This document shows positions 1 through 8,915 of a stretch of 64,000 nucleotides of DNA, piece after piece; the stretch's first letter is position 1; each line of letters starts with the position of its first letter. A program made the translations under genes and the position numbers. The notes under the pieces were generated by a model that worked only from the letters and a program-made list of their open reading frames with translations, searched no databases and had not been told where the DNA came from. Source of the stretch: an uncultured Acidobacteriota bacterium (GTDB lineage: Bacteria > Acidobacteriota > CAIWXX01); NCBI GenBank assembly GCA_903916735.1, contig CAIWXX010000078.1, positions 1-64,000 of the forward strand, written 5' to 3'.

Positions 1-214
1 CAGTAGACCCGCCATCGCTCGAATTCCAGGTAGATTCGCCACCCCGCGGCCGACACGTCCCTGACTCGGCTCGTACGCTTGTCGTAGCGACCCCGGCACC
101 GATGGCCACAGCATGAGCAGACCGCAGTTTTTTTCGGCGCCGAAGCATGATCACACGAGCGAACCGGTCACCGAATACACCCTGCATCCTTCGGCTGGCC
201 GTGAATCCGGGCAT
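1..214 (-). pseudogene. ISL3-like transposase, N-terminal part, apparent frameshift
   Basis: The minus strand encodes a zinc-binding N-terminus of the ISL3 transposase kind. A basic MLRRRKK stretch is followed by CSCCG, a later GRYDKR, then RVRD and WRIYLEFERW, the usual order CxxCG, R-xx-RD, hydrophobic strand, RR-xx-C. The ATG at 214 reads into MLRRRKK in one frame, but the zinc-finger part continues in the -1 frame. The switch falls on a run of seven A (128-134, written T on the plus strand). This may be an assembly error, decay, or slippage at A-AAA-AAA. The gene continues beyond base 1, so length and the DDE domain cannot be judged. Confidence 0.6.
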
Positions 215-381
215 AGAATGGAGTTCTCGTAACGAAGTTGGAGACTTCATCAGATCAGCCTATCATGAAATCAAAAGCGACACCGATTCGTGGAGCCCCT
301 AAATGCTCGCAGACCCCTGTGGCACAAGGCCGCGATGCATGTTCTTCGACTCAAAGTACCCACTCATATCCACGAAGACCC
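1..381 (-). mobile_element. Edge of an ISL3-like insertion sequence (partial)
   Basis: The minus strand from about 381 downward starts with GGGTCTTCGT, which resembles the GGCTCTTC/GGGTCTTC start I associate with ISL3-family terminal repeats. It is followed by about 165 bases without a gene and then by the N-terminal part of an ISL3-type transposase running off the window at base 1. The DMT transporter gene at 364-1074 loses its C-terminal end exactly here. The IS boundary is inferred from this truncation and the GGGTCTTC start; the other end and any target duplication lie outside the window. Confidence 0.6.
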
Positions 382-1074
382 ATAATACATGACAAATGCA
401 ATCGCCGATCCGAAGATCGCGAGGAAGAGGAGACTTATCACGGAAATCATGTTCCACGTATAGGTTGCTTGGCGTTCATAAACCAGGCTGGTGATGAGCA
501 GCAGGACGCAGCCGATAGACATCTGAGTTGTTGCGTTGAGACGCGGTGGAACATGTCGTTGATAGCGTTGTGTGTTGACATTAGCCAATGCGGACGCGGC
601 TGCGCCGATGAGAAGGCCGACTTCTGCGGCAGTTTCGATATTTTTTCCACCGAACTGATCGAAAAAGAGGAAGAAAATTCCGACAAACCCGAGGCTGACC
701 CCCAGGACCTTCTTCGGATGCAATTTTTCTTTGGCCAGGATTCTCGCAAACAAAGAGACGAAGAGCGGAATGCTCGCGAATGCAATCGATGCAAAACCTG
801 CCGATACATCCTGTTCGCACCAAAATACCAGCCCATAGCTGACGAAGAATTGCAGAAACCCTGAGAGAAAAATGCTGCGCCACGGGAACGGGACGCCGAA
901 GAGCCGGGGCGGCCGAGCGAGGAGAAAGAGCGCCAGTGCCGCCGCTCCGATCAGGAAGCGGAGCCCGGCGAATCCGAATGGCGGAAGGAAACGAACGCCG
1001 ACCCGAATGGCCAGCCAGGTCGTCGACCAGATCAGGCAGAGCGCCGTGTACACTATAATTTCGCTCTTCTTCAT
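364..1074 (-). pseudogene. DMT/EamA-family transporter, 3' end cut off by the IS
   Basis: The 236-residue product has the hydrophobic pattern of drug/metabolite transporters: a start of the form SEIIVYTALCLIWSTTW, the LRFLIGAAALALFL second helix, and a second EamA half beginning near residue 135. Full-length members are about 290-300 residues. Here the protein stops after GSAIAFVMYY, in what should be the middle of the second half, and the last five residues come from the inserted element. At least one to two helices are missing, so it is probably non-functional. The start ATG at 1074 sits 6 nt after a -10 box. The GGAGG one base upstream is too close to act as a ribosome site. Substrate unknown. 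Confidence 0.75.
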
Positions 1075-1080
1075 GCCTCC

Positions 1081-1109
1081 TGTATATGCGAAGAGGAAGA
1101 CCAGGTCAA
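1081..1109 (-). promoter_or_regulatory. Sigma-70 promoter giving a leaderless DMT transcript
   Basis: On the minus strand TTGACC (1104-1109), 17 bases, TATACA (1081-1086). Only six bases separate the -10 box from the ATG at 1074, so transcription should begin at the A of the start codon. Confidence 0.6.
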
Positions 1110-1664
1110 AAGCCGTGAGGACTTGGTATCTGATCGGTGAAATCTGTGCACAAAATGGCAAAGGTTGTGATAGGACGGGATCGTGAATTCTTCTCAGGAA
1201 GAAAGGCATTTGGGAATGATTTATGAAACCACCGCTGCTCGATATAAAAATCCGTTCCTGCTTTCCACTCTTCCTGCATTCCTGGGAGGTTCGGGTGCGA
1301 TAGTTGTCGAAGCCACCTTGTTTGGTTGCGGCTATGCCGCGTTAGGCTGATAACAATGAATCGCGAGAGAGCGAGAAGATTTCTCGTTGGCAAATTCTCA
1401 ATCGATCCACCTTCCTTTTCTGTGATCTTGCCGGAGTCGAAAGGGGTTACAGAAAGGCCGTGGAGCACAGCCGCCCTAAGGTGGAGACTCGGCGCATCAG
1501 GGGGTGAATATCATCAGCATGAAGCCGAAAATAGAAATGTGAAAAAATTCATACGCCGCGGCCTACCAATATTATTGCATTCTACTGACGCCTTTTTACT
1601 TGGCCTTTTCAATCACGAACGTCGAATTCTCCGCGGCGCAGGTAGGCCTGATCAGGATGATTGT
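1110..1664. other. Non-coding stretch before the phosphohexomutase gene
   Basis: About 550 bases with no convincing gene. Open frames here lack family signatures and run against each other. It holds a short hairpin GCGGC-TAT-GCCGC near 1329-1341 and ends in a terminator-like stem (see 1665-1709) although no gene ends in it on the plus strand. A small RNA ending at that stem is possible, but I recognise no tmRNA, RNase P, SRP or tRNA features. Confidence 0.4.
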
Positions 1665-1709
1665 AAAAGCGACGGTGGCTATGGTACGATTCGGTGAGGT
1701 CGCTTTTTT
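1665..1709 (+). terminator. Terminator-like hairpin with T run just before the next start codon
   Basis: AAAAGCGAC (1665-1673) pairs with GTCGCTTTT (1699-1707) and is followed by T to 1709. The start codon of the phosphohexomutase lies only four bases later. A promoter candidate, TTGTAA (1661-1666), 18 bases, TACGAT (1685-1690), overlaps the stem. A transcript from it would carry only the right arm. Confidence 0.5.
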
Positions 1710-1712
1710 ACC

Positions 1713-3125
1713 ATGATCAAGTTCGGAACTAGCGGCTGGCGCGCATTGATGGGAGACGAGTTCACCTTCCAGAATGTGCGGGTCGTCGTTCAAGCATTAT
1801 GCAATCACTTGAAAGCCGAGGGGCTGACTCAGCGGGGAATCCTCGTCGGACGTGACACCAGATTTCTCTCCGACAGATTTGCAAAAGAGGCCGCCAAAGT
1901 CCTTTCCCATAATCACATTCTGTGCTACCTCTGCGGACGCGACGCGCCGACTCCCGCCATTTCTTATGAAATCATCCGCCGTAACCTCGATGGCGCAATC
2001 AACTTCACCGCCAGCCATAATCCGCCGGAATACAACGGGCTGAAGTTTTCAACCGACACGGGCGCGCCGGCGCTGCCTGATGTCACGCATCGCATCGAAC
2101 AGCACATCCGTCGAGTTGAAGCCGAGAAACAGCACCCGACGTATTATGTTAATGAAGAATACATTCATGAAGTCGACATCGCCGATTCCTATTTAAAACT
2201 GATCTCATCGAAGGTCGACTTCGAAAAAATTGCACGCTCCGGGCTGATCATCGCCGCCGACCCACTCTATGGCACAGCGCGCGACTATCTGGACCGGATT
2301 CTCATTGAGAACGGTTGTTCGTGCGAAGTCATTCACAATTTCAAGGATCCTTATTTCGGGGGGTATTCACCAGAGTGCTCCGAACAAAACCTGGCTGAAT
2401 TGCGGGAAGTGGTGCTGGAGAAGAAATGCCATCTGGCGCTCGCCACCGACGGCGATGCCGATCGCTTCGGAATTCTTGATTCCAACGGGGATTTCATCGC
2501 TCCCAATTACATTTTGGCGTTGTTGCTGAAGTACATCCTGCAGAGCCGGCCGAATCTCAAGGGAGGTGTCGCCCGATCCGTGGCCACGACACATCTCCTC
2601 GATCATCTCGCCGCACGCCACTCAGTGCCGCTCTATGAGACGCCTGTTGGGTTCAAGTATGTGGGCGAGCTGTTGTTGGAGGGCAAGCTGATCATGGGCG
2701 GCGAAGAGAGTGCCGGGTTCACGATGGGCCAGCATCTTCCGGAAAAAGACGGCATCCTCGCATGCCTGCTGGTCGCCGAGATGGTCGCGGCCTCCGGCAA
2801 CAAGCACCTCACGGAAATGATCCACGAGCTCTTCGCCGATGTGGGGCCACTCTACAATCAGCGCCTCAGTCTGAAGCTATCAGGATCCCATTGGGAAAAA
2901 TTGAATCGCGTTCTTGAACACCCGCCGGAAACTTTGAGCGGGCACCGGATCATCGCCGTCAATCGCCTTGATGGCGTCCAGCTGACATTTGATGATGGGA
3001 GCTGGATTCTGATGCGCCCATCCGGCACTGAACCGCTCGTGCGGATATATGCCGAAGCACCGACGCCCGAGGCGGTTAAATCGCTTCTTGAGGCAAGTAA
3101 GAATTACATTTTTCAATTCCAATGA
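1713..3125 (+). CDS. Phosphoglucomutase/phosphomannomutase family protein
   Basis: A 470-residue alpha-D-phosphohexomutase, full length for the family. It should interconvert hexose 6- and 1-phosphates in the cytosol, feeding glycogen and surface-sugar synthesis. All four active-site segments are present: the phosphoserine loop TASHNP with Ser101, the metal loop TDGDADRFG at 245-253, the sugar-binding GGEESAG at 329-335, and the phosphate-binding RPSGTEP at 435-441. The N-terminus MIKFGTSGWR is the normal family start, which fixes the ATG at 1713 although no ribosome site precedes it. Whether the true substrate is glucose, mannose or glucosamine phosphate cannot be told. The stop overlaps the next gene by ATGA. 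Confidence 0.93.
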   Translation: MIKFGTSGWRALMGDEFTFQNVRVVVQALCNHLKAEGLTQRGILVGRDTRFLSDRFAKEAAKVLSHNHILCYLCGRDAPTPAISYEIIRRNLDGAINFTASHNPPEYNGLKFSTDTGAPALPDVTHRIEQHIRRVEAEKQHPTYYVNEEYIHEVDIADSYLKLISSKVDFEKIARSGLIIAADPLYGTARDYLDRILIENGCSCEVIHNFKDPYFGGYSPECSEQNLAELREVVLEKKCHLALATDGDADRFGILDSNGDFIAPNYILALLLKYILQSRPNLKGGVARSVATTHLLDHLAARHSVPLYETPVGFKYVGELLLEGKLIMGGEESAGFTMGQHLPEKDGILACLLVAEMVAASGNKHLTEMIHELFADVGPLYNQRLSLKLSGSHWEKLNRVLEHPPETLSGHRIIAVNRLDGVQLTFDDGSWILMRPSGTEPLVRIYAEAPTPEAVKSLLEASKNYIFQFQ

Positions 3126-3433
3126 AATTTACAAGTGGACTCCGCCGCAAAATATTAATCCTGTTGCTATCGGCAATGGGTCTCTCTTTCATCGTCAAAT
3201 CCGTCTTCGGCGAAAAGGGGCTAGTAGATATTTATCGCAAGCGCCAGAGCCTCGAACAAACTCGACAAGAAATCACAAAAATCCGCCGGGAGAATATCGA
3301 TCTCAGACACGAAATCAGTCGTCTTCAGAAAGACCCCGCCGCCGCCGAAGAAATCGCTCGCCGCGATCTCGGCCTCATCCGCAAAGACGAATACGTCATT
3401 GTCGTCCGGGATAAGCGGAAGCCGGGGCAGTAG
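3122..3433 (+). CDS. FtsB/DivIC-like septum formation protein
   Basis: A 103-residue single-pass membrane protein: a short basic N-terminus, a membrane helix at about residues 9-25, then a coiled coil (about 38-70, rich in R, E, I and L at heptad positions) and a C-terminal ARRDLGLIRKDE segment. The form (A)R-x-x-LGL-x-x-x-DE after the coil is typical of FtsB/DivIC proteins, which join FtsL and FtsQ at the division septum. It overlaps the mutase gene by four bases and is probably translated by coupling. Size and layout support the family; assignment to FtsB versus another coiled-coil DivIC member is not certain. Confidence 0.75.
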   Translation: MKFTSGLRRKILILLLSAMGLSFIVKSVFGEKGLVDIYRKRQSLEQTRQEITKIRRENIDLRHEISRLQKDPAAAEEIARRDLGLIRKDEYVIVVRDKRKPGQ

Positions 3434-3456
3434 AGGGCAGAGAGCTTTTAGGCGAT

Positions 3457-3515
3457 ACGCTGAGATTAGGCCGCCTGCCTCCGGGAAGGCAAATACTCAT
3501 CAGCGTTCATTTTTC
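3457..3515 (+). terminator. Probable terminator after the FtsB-like gene
   Basis: An outer stem ACGCTGA (3457-3463)/TCAGCGT (3500-3506) encloses an inner TGCCT/AGGCA hairpin (3476-3491) and is followed by TCATTTTT. It lies between two convergent transcription units. Confidence 0.5.
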
Positions 3516-3684
3516 GCCATCGTTCTAGCTCTTGAATATACCTTTGTCTGATGCGGGCGGAAGCTTTTGTCATGTCCCGACAACGAAGAAAATCATCGAC
3601 GATGCGGATCGCGTGAGAGAATATTCGATGCGATTTGGGTTGAGCTGGAGTGATGTTTCTTCGAAGCCGTATGAGGAGAATCGT

Positions 3685-4656
3685 CTACCGATTCCAAAAA
3701 TATTTCCGGTCGCTGAGCCGGGGCTCGATCCAGAGGGCGTAGGTCGGGTATGCCAGTTTCTCATAACCGGCCGTGACGCTGAAGATAATCTTGACATCCT
3801 GCCCCACCCATTTTTTCAGGTCGATTGAAGAGTCAAACAACTTGTGATGACTTCTGCGACGACGCGGGTCGATGAATTGATCATAGAGAAGAATTGAGGA
3901 GTCGCCGCCGGATTGCAGCGTCACCCTGAAGCCGGCGCCCTCGACTTCGGGCCGGTCTTCGGGAGCAAATCCACATTCGAAGGTGAGACGCGCATTCTCG
4001 GGAATCCGTAAAGCAAAGATCCTCTCCCCTGGTACTCGCTGCACGATGAAGTCGCGGCCGGCCTTCCGCAGTTCATTCAAATATTGAGGCTCTTCAGCTC
4101 GTGCCATCTTCACTTCGCGTTCCTGCAGATTGTATGGAGCGATGAGGATCGAATCGAAGCAGGATGCCAGTGTCCGGGAATCGTTGGGAGGGACTTCAGT
4201 AACGGCGAAACTCAGCCCGAGCACATTTTGGCCGGCTTTCAGAAATCGAACCGGCACAAAGACCTGGTACTTTGTGAATTCCGGCTTGAGCTCGATCGGC
4301 GCACCGACATCATTCCCGTTGACATCACATCGCACCAGCTGCTTTTGTCGGCTCGAATCCAGCCACCGGCAATTCAGGATCACTTCCAGATCTTGCGGCT
4401 CAATCACTCCGAAAGCAACCTCGGCTCGCGGTTCGATTGCCCACACGAATGTTCGGCCGTAATTATCTCTTTCGTCGATCGACCAGCCGCGAACCAGATA
4501 GGGCCGGCCAAGGGGTATTCCGAGATCGATATAGGGGGTGTCCTCGTGCTGAATCGCTCTCGCCTGTTCCTTGGCAAAATCGAACAGCGGTGTGTCCGTA
4601 TAGAAGTGACACCCGGCTAGGAGAAGCAAGACAAACGCCGACGCACATTTCTTCAT
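3685..4656 (-). CDS. Lipoprotein of unknown function
   Basis: A 323-residue protein with a lipoprotein signal: KK, a hydrophobic core, and the lipobox LLAGC with Cys16. The rest is beta-rich and soluble, with several Trp/Tyr-rich strands and no known motif that I can name. It starts 101 bases after the transaldolase stop on the same strand and may be the last gene of the hslVU operon. Family unknown; a surface or periplasmic role is inferred only from the signal peptide. Confidence 0.75.
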   Translation of the reverse strand: MKKCASAFVLLLLAGCHFYTDTPLFDFAKEQARAIQHEDTPYIDLGIPLGRPYLVRGWSIDERDNYGRTFVWAIEPRAEVAFGVIEPQDLEVILNCRWLDSSRQKQLVRCDVNGNDVGAPIELKPEFTKYQVFVPVRFLKAGQNVLGLSFAVTEVPPNDSRTLASCFDSILIAPYNLQEREVKMARAEEPQYLNELRKAGRDFIVQRVPGERIFALRIPENARLTFECGFAPEDRPEVEGAGFRVTLQSGGDSSILLYDQFIDPRRRRSHHKLFDSSIDLKKWVGQDVKIIFSVTAGYEKLAYPTYALWIEPRLSDRKYFWNR

Positions 4657-4757
4657 CTATGAAAGCACCAGTTAAGAATCAAAACAGAATGATGGTGCAA
4701 GAGCATCGCTTTCCTCAATAATTCGCCCCCGAAAACACGGGAACCGATTTTCATCGA

Positions 4758-5417
4758 CTAGGTGATCTTCGTATCGCCGTAGGCCTTGCGGTAGTCGGAC
4801 AAGAAGCGCTCGATGCCGAGATCCGTTAACGGATGATTGAGAAGGCTCATGATCACCTTGTACGGGATGGTGGCGACATCGGCTCCGGCCATGGCGCATT
4901 GCAGCACATGCATCGGATGCCTCAGCGAAGCGGCCAATACCTGCGTCCGGAAATCATAATTATTAAAAATCGTGCGGATTTCTTCGAGGAGTTTCATACC
5001 ATCAGTCGAGATGTCATCCAGTCTTCCCAGAAACGGGCTGACATACGTCGCGCCGGCCTTGGCGGCCAGCAGTGCCTGCGTGGCCGAGAAGATGAGGGTC
5101 ACATTTGTGCGAATGCCCATTCCCGTCAGCGTCTTCACAACTTTCAGTCCCTCTCGTGTAATCGGCACCTTGACGACGATATTTCCGGCAATGGCGCTCA
5201 GCACCTGCGCCTCGCGAATCATCTCCGGCGCTTCAGTCGCAAGAACTTCCGCACTGACCGGCCCCGGCACGATCCGGCAGATTTCGCGCAATAATGCGAA
5301 GGGGTCCGTCCCTTCCTTGGCCAGCAGTGATGGATTTGTCGTGACGCCGTCAAGCACTCCGAGGCTCTCGGCTTCCTGAATCTCTTTCACATTTGCAGTG
5401 TCGATAAAAAACTTCAT
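4758..5417 (-). CDS. tal: Small transaldolase (fructose-6-phosphate aldolase type)
   Basis: A 219-residue member of the short transaldolase class, which forms a single TIM barrel and transfers dihydroxyacetone units in the pentose phosphate pathway. The start FIDTAN, the DGVTTNPSL loop, and VVKVPIT with the Schiff-base Lys83 are all present, followed by NVTLIFS and YVSPFLGR. Length and sequence match the TalC/MipB group rather than the long TalA/B type. Enzymes of this group can be transaldolases or fructose-6-phosphate aldolases, and sequence alone does not decide. It lies five bases after the FAH-family gene in the same operon. Confidence 0.9.
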   Translation of the reverse strand: MKFFIDTANVKEIQEAESLGVLDGVTTNPSLLAKEGTDPFALLREICRIVPGPVSAEVLATEAPEMIREAQVLSAIAGNIVVKVPITREGLKVVKTLTGMGIRTNVTLIFSATQALLAAKAGATYVSPFLGRLDDISTDGMKLLEEIRTIFNNYDFRTQVLAASLRHPMHVLQCAMAGADVATIPYKVIMSLLNHPLTDLGIERFLSDYRKAYGDTKIT

Positions 5418-5422
5418 GCGGG

Positions 5423-6208
5423 TTAAACCTCTCTGACTTTCATGACGGTGTTTGTGAGAGTCCCGATGCCTTCGATCGTCACGTCGACATGATCTCCGGG
5501 GGACATCGGTCCGATACCTGATGGCGTGCCGGTGGAGATCACGTCGCCGGGCTCCAGTGTCATGACTCTCGAAATAAATCTCACGAGAAAATCTGCCGGG
5601 AAGGCCATATTCTTGGTGTTTGATGACTGATGAACCTTGCCGTTGAGGCGGGTTTCGATATTAAGTGCCTTCGGATCGATGCCACAAGCGATGCAAGGGC
5701 CGATCGGCGCGAAGGTGTCAAACCCCTTGGCGCGCCCATATTGGACGTCGCGTTCCTGCAAGTCGCGGGCACTGACGTCGTTTGCGCAGGTGTATCCAAG
5801 AATATAGTCGTCGACAGGATCGCTGTCGAGCAGATGCCGGGCTCGTTTCCGCATGACCACGGCCATCTCCCCCTCGTAATCGACCCGCTTGCTGGCTCGT
5901 GGATAGATGATTTCATCGCCCGGGCCGATGATCGCCGATGGCGGCTTCAGGAAAATAACCGGTTCGGCCGGCATCGGCTTGTTACGTTCCGCCGCGTGAT
6001 CCCGATAATTAAGCGCGACGGCGACGATTTTCGTCGGCTGGCAGGGCGCAAGAAGAACAACATTCTTGAGCGGGATCATCTTGCCGGTGGTTTCGAGAGA
6101 CTCATAAGGCTCTCCTCGAAGCACATCCAGCACACCGTCGACAACGCCTACTCGTTCGATCCCGTACCGTACCCGCGTCCGCTGCCGGAAGCGATAAATG
6201 CGAATCAT
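5423..6208 (-). CDS. Fumarylacetoacetate hydrolase (FAH) family protein
   Basis: A 261-residue FAH-superfamily enzyme. These Mg-dependent proteins hydrolyse, decarboxylate or isomerise acylpyruvate-like compounds. The metal ligands are visible as DYEGE (Glu112, Glu114) and NDVSARD (Asp144), and the C-terminal signature GTPSGIGPM is intact. The short N-terminal domain places it with acylpyruvase and hydroxyhepta-dienedioate isomerase relatives, but the substrate cannot be read. It overlaps the upstream fibronectin lipoprotein gene by four bases (ATGA). Confidence 0.88.
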   Translation of the reverse strand: MIRIYRFRQRTRVRYGIERVGVVDGVLDVLRGEPYESLETTGKMIPLKNVVLLAPCQPTKIVAVALNYRDHAAERNKPMPAEPVIFLKPPSAIIGPGDEIIYPRASKRVDYEGEMAVVMRKRARHLLDSDPVDDYILGYTCANDVSARDLQERDVQYGRAKGFDTFAPIGPCIACGIDPKALNIETRLNGKVHQSSNTKNMAFPADFLVRFISRVMTLEPGDVISTGTPSGIGPMSPGDHVDVTIEGIGTLTNTVMKVREV

Positions 6209-7479
6209 GGCACGTATTCCTTTGCTTCATTCGAATAGGCGCTTTCATTTGGTGGCGTCGACCGGTCGATGGCCGTCACCACATAGTAGTAGGTTGTTTT
6301 CGGGCGAACGGTTGTATCCATAAAGGTGTTCTTTAGAACCAGTGTCTGTGTAATGAGTGTCAATTTCTCATTGCCGGTGCGCCGATAAACCTTGTAGCCG
6401 GAAAAATCCTTCTCCTGGTTGGCGCTCCAGAGCAGATTGATGCCGCTTTTAGATGCCACGGCCACCAGGTCCTGCGGCGGCTTCGGTGGGAAAACATCTT
6501 TGGGCTGAATGTCAGCATCGTTGCTCCGTGCCGTCTCCTGGTAAGGTCGCGTGGCCGTGCTCGTGCCCTTGATCATGTATTCATATTTCACATCGAAGGG
6601 GACGCCGGCGTCGACATAATACGGTGGAGGCACTGGCGCCGGGTTGATTGGATCGAGCGGGTAATAATTATCGTCCGCCTTTTTGCGATAGATGTTGTAC
6701 CCGATGGGAGTAGGCTGAGTCGTGCCATCGATGTTTGTGAGAGGTGGCGTCCATGTCAGAACGATGCCAATTTCCTGCACCGTGGCCTTCAGTTCCTTCG
6801 GCGGGTCGCCGACTGCCACGAAGTCAAGCGTGACACGATTGCTGAAGCCGGGGCCGTGGTTTTTTCGATTGGCTGGCTGTACGGCGTATGTGATGCGCTT
6901 GTGAAAGCATCTTGGAGGCTGGAAGTTTGCGAGATCATCGAAATAAACAAGAAAAGCGTCTTGTCGAAAATCCGCGATCTTCTGCACATCGATTGACCCA
7001 ATCAGCGCGGCACGGCTGGCAAAATCCTCAACGGCGACTTCGGGGATCGGCACCGGCACGAGCGACACCGGAGGGGGCGTGGCTGGGGGTGGCGGAGGCG
7101 TCCCGGGGACAGCCGGCTGCCCTGGGGCAGAGGGCGGAGTTTGCGGTGCCGCCTGTTGGCTCTGAGGAGCAGTCGGCTGCGTCTGAGGAGCAGCCGGTTG
7201 GCTCTGAGGAGGCGCTGGAGGCGTGTCTTCAACGATGCGGTAGATATCCACACGCTGAAGATCGACAAGGCGTGAGCCATCGCTGTTGGCGGTCGGCTCG
7301 CTGAAAAACAATCTGTAATGCGTGCCTTCCTGCCGTACAGTGAGATCGCGGACAAGGGCAGGAACAAGGACAATCGGCGGGAGCGGATCCGCCTTCTTGC
7401 CGCAATCGACCAACAACCCGGCCAGGAGAAGCGAACCGGCAAACCATGATCCAACTTTGATACAAATTCGCATCTTCAC
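6205..7479 (-). CDS. Lipoprotein with a Pro/Gln-rich linker and fibronectin type III domains
   Basis: A 424-residue exported protein. The signal peptide ends in LLVDCGKKADPLPP with acylated Cys26; a CG-K-x-x-PLPP start is common in diderm lipoproteins. Residues about 95-140 are a Pro/Ala/Gln linker built from 7-residue units (DNA repeats at 7157-7219). Two or three fibronectin type III-like modules follow, with the typical L-x-W and YKVYRR, TYYYVV-A-D motifs; the clearest is at about 325-420. Function unknown, probably adhesion or envelope scaffolding. It stands between hslU and the FAH-family gene. Confidence 0.8.
   Translation of the reverse strand: MKMRICIKVGSWFAGSLLLAGLLVDCGKKADPLPPIVLVPALVRDLTVRQEGTHYRLFFSEPTANSDGSRLVDLQRVDIYRIVEDTPPAPPQSQPAAPQTQPTAPQSQQAAPQTPPSAPGQPAVPGTPPPPPATPPPVSLVPVPIPEVAVEDFASRAALIGSIDVQKIADFRQDAFLVYFDDLANFQPPRCFHKRITYAVQPANRKNHGPGFSNRVTLDFVAVGDPPKELKATVQEIGIVLTWTPPLTNIDGTTQPTPIGYNIYRKKADDNYYPLDPINPAPVPPPYYVDAGVPFDVKYEYMIKGTSTATRPYQETARSNDADIQPKDVFPPKPPQDLVAVASKSGINLLWSANQEKDFSGYKVYRRTGNEKLTLITQTLVLKNTFMDTTVRPKTTYYYVVTAIDRSTPPNESAYSNEAKEYVP
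7157..7219 (-). repeat. Three tandem 21-bp repeats in the lipoprotein linker
   Basis: Three units of 21 bases (7157, 7178, 7199), each containing TCTGAGGAG in plus-strand reading, encode an APQ-S/T-Q-x-A type 7-residue repeat. Units differ by only a few bases, which suggests recent slippage growth; the repeat keeps the frame. Confidence 0.75.
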
Positions 7480-7503
7480 AGTGCGACCTCTCTCTTTTCT
7501 TTG

Positions 7504-8913
7504 TTACAAAATGAACCGGCTCAGGTCTTCGTCCTTGAGGATGTCATCGAGCATTTTATGCACATAGGCGGCATCGATGACATATCGCTCACCAGCATGT
7601 CCCGAGGCCTCAAACGAGATCTCATCCAGCAATTTTTCCATGACCGTATGCAGTCGGCGCGCGCCGATGTTTTCGGCCGTCTCGTTCACTCGAGTGGCTA
7701 CCTCGGCGATGACTTCGATCGCTTCCTTGGTAAACTCGATCTGGACATCTTCAGTGGATAAAAGCGCCTGGTATTGTTTAATGAGCGCGTTTTTCGGCTC
7801 CTGCAGAATCCGGATGAAATCAGATTTGGTCAAAGATTCCAATTCGACGCGGATCGGAAAGCGGCCCTGCAATTCGGGGATCAGATCGGACGGCTTACTC
7901 ACGTGGAACGCACCCGCGGCGATAAAGAGAACATGGTCCGTCTTCACGATGCCGTACTTCGTGTTGACGGACGTGCCTTCGATGATCGGCAGCAGGTCGC
8001 GCTGCACACCTTCGCGGCTCACGTCTGGTCCTCGCCCCGATTCACGCCCCGCCACCTTGTCAAGTTCGTCGATGAAAATGATTCCCGACTGCTCTACTCT
8101 TTCAATCGCTGTCCGCGCGAGCTGTTCATTATCCACCAATTTTTGCTGTTCTTCGTGAGTCAGGTGCGCCAGTGCATCCTTGATTTTCATCCCCCGCCGC
8201 TTGGATTTGCCCGAGAGCATGGTCGGAAGCATATCCTGAATGTTGCTGACCATCTCTTCGACTCCGCTGCCCGAGAAGACCTCGAAGTGAAAAGGCGAGC
8301 TTTTTTCGTGGATTTCGACTTCAACAAGACGATCATCAAGCTTTCCGGCGCGCAGCTGCGTTCGCAGGCGCTCACGTGTCTCCCGAAACCCGGCTTGCTC
8401 CTCGACGGCCGGAACCGTTTCCGCGCGCTCATATGTCGGCTGCTTGATCGGCGGAAGGAGCAGGTCGAGCAGCCGGTCCTCGGCATTGGTGACGGCATGT
8501 TCACGAACTTCTTCGATTTTCTCAGCTCGTACCATCTGCACAGCGATCTCGGTTACATCCCGCACCATACTATCGACATCGCGGCCGACATAGCCGACTT
8601 CGGTGAACTTGGAAGCTTCCACTTTGAGGAAGGGACTGGAAGTGAGGCGGGCCAGGCGTCTCGCAATTTCCGTCTTTCCGACTCCTGTCGGGCCTATCAT
8701 GAGAATGTTTTTCGGAGAAATTTCCTCGGCAACCTGCTTCGGAAGCCTCTGTCGTCGGATTCGATTGCGAAGGGCGATTGCCACTGCACGCTTAGCATGG
8801 TTCTGGCCGACGATGTAACGATCAAGCTCTTGCACAATGCGCGGCGGCAAAAGCTCGTCGGCGCGCAATTGCAGAGGAATGTCATCATCACCGGACTGCA
8901 TGTAATAAACCAT
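7504..8913 (-). CDS. hslU: ATP-dependent protease ATPase subunit HslU
   Basis: A 469-residue AAA+ unfoldase that feeds substrates to HslV. It has the VGQ[11 protein letters not shown] N-terminal motif, Walker A GPTGVGKT at about 74-81, the pore loop GYVGRD at about 107-112, Walker [10 protein letters not shown], and a C-terminus ending RFIL that inserts into HslV. I place the start at the ATG at 8913: GAGGAG lies eight bases upstream, whereas the in-frame GTG at 8919 is only two bases from it. The GTG would overlap the hslV stop. Coupled translation with hslV is likely. Confidence 0.96.
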   Translation of the reverse strand: MVYYMQSGDDDIPLQLRADELLPPRIVQELDRYIVGQNHAKRAVAIALRNRIRRQRLPKQVAEEISPKNILMIGPTGVGKTEIARRLARLTSSPFLKVEASKFTEVGYVGRDVDSMVRDVTEIAVQMVRAEKIEEVREHAVTNAEDRLLDLLLPPIKQPTYERAETVPAVEEQAGFRETRERLRTQLRAGKLDDRLVEVEIHEKSSPFHFEVFSGSGVEEMVSNIQDMLPTMLSGKSKRRGMKIKDALAHLTHEEQQKLVDNEQLARTAIERVEQSGIIFIDELDKVAGRESGRGPDVSREGVQRDLLPIIEGTSVNTKYGIVKTDHVLFIAAGAFHVSKPSDLIPELQGRFPIRVELESLTKSDFIRILQEPKNALIKQYQALLSTEDVQIEFTKEAIEVIAEVATRVNETAENIGARRLHTVMEKLLDEISFEASGHAGERYVIDAAYVHKMLDDILKDEDLSRFIL

Positions 8914-8915
8914 GC

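Noticed and set aside
1380-1500. RNase P RNA or tmRNA ending at the 1709 terminator
   Set aside because: ACAGAAAGG is the only shared-looking string; the conserved P4 strands and tRNA-like ends are absent.
1326-1697. 123-residue plus-strand open frame, with another on the minus strand at 1106-1468
   Set aside because: Neither shows motifs, a ribosome site or protein-like composition.
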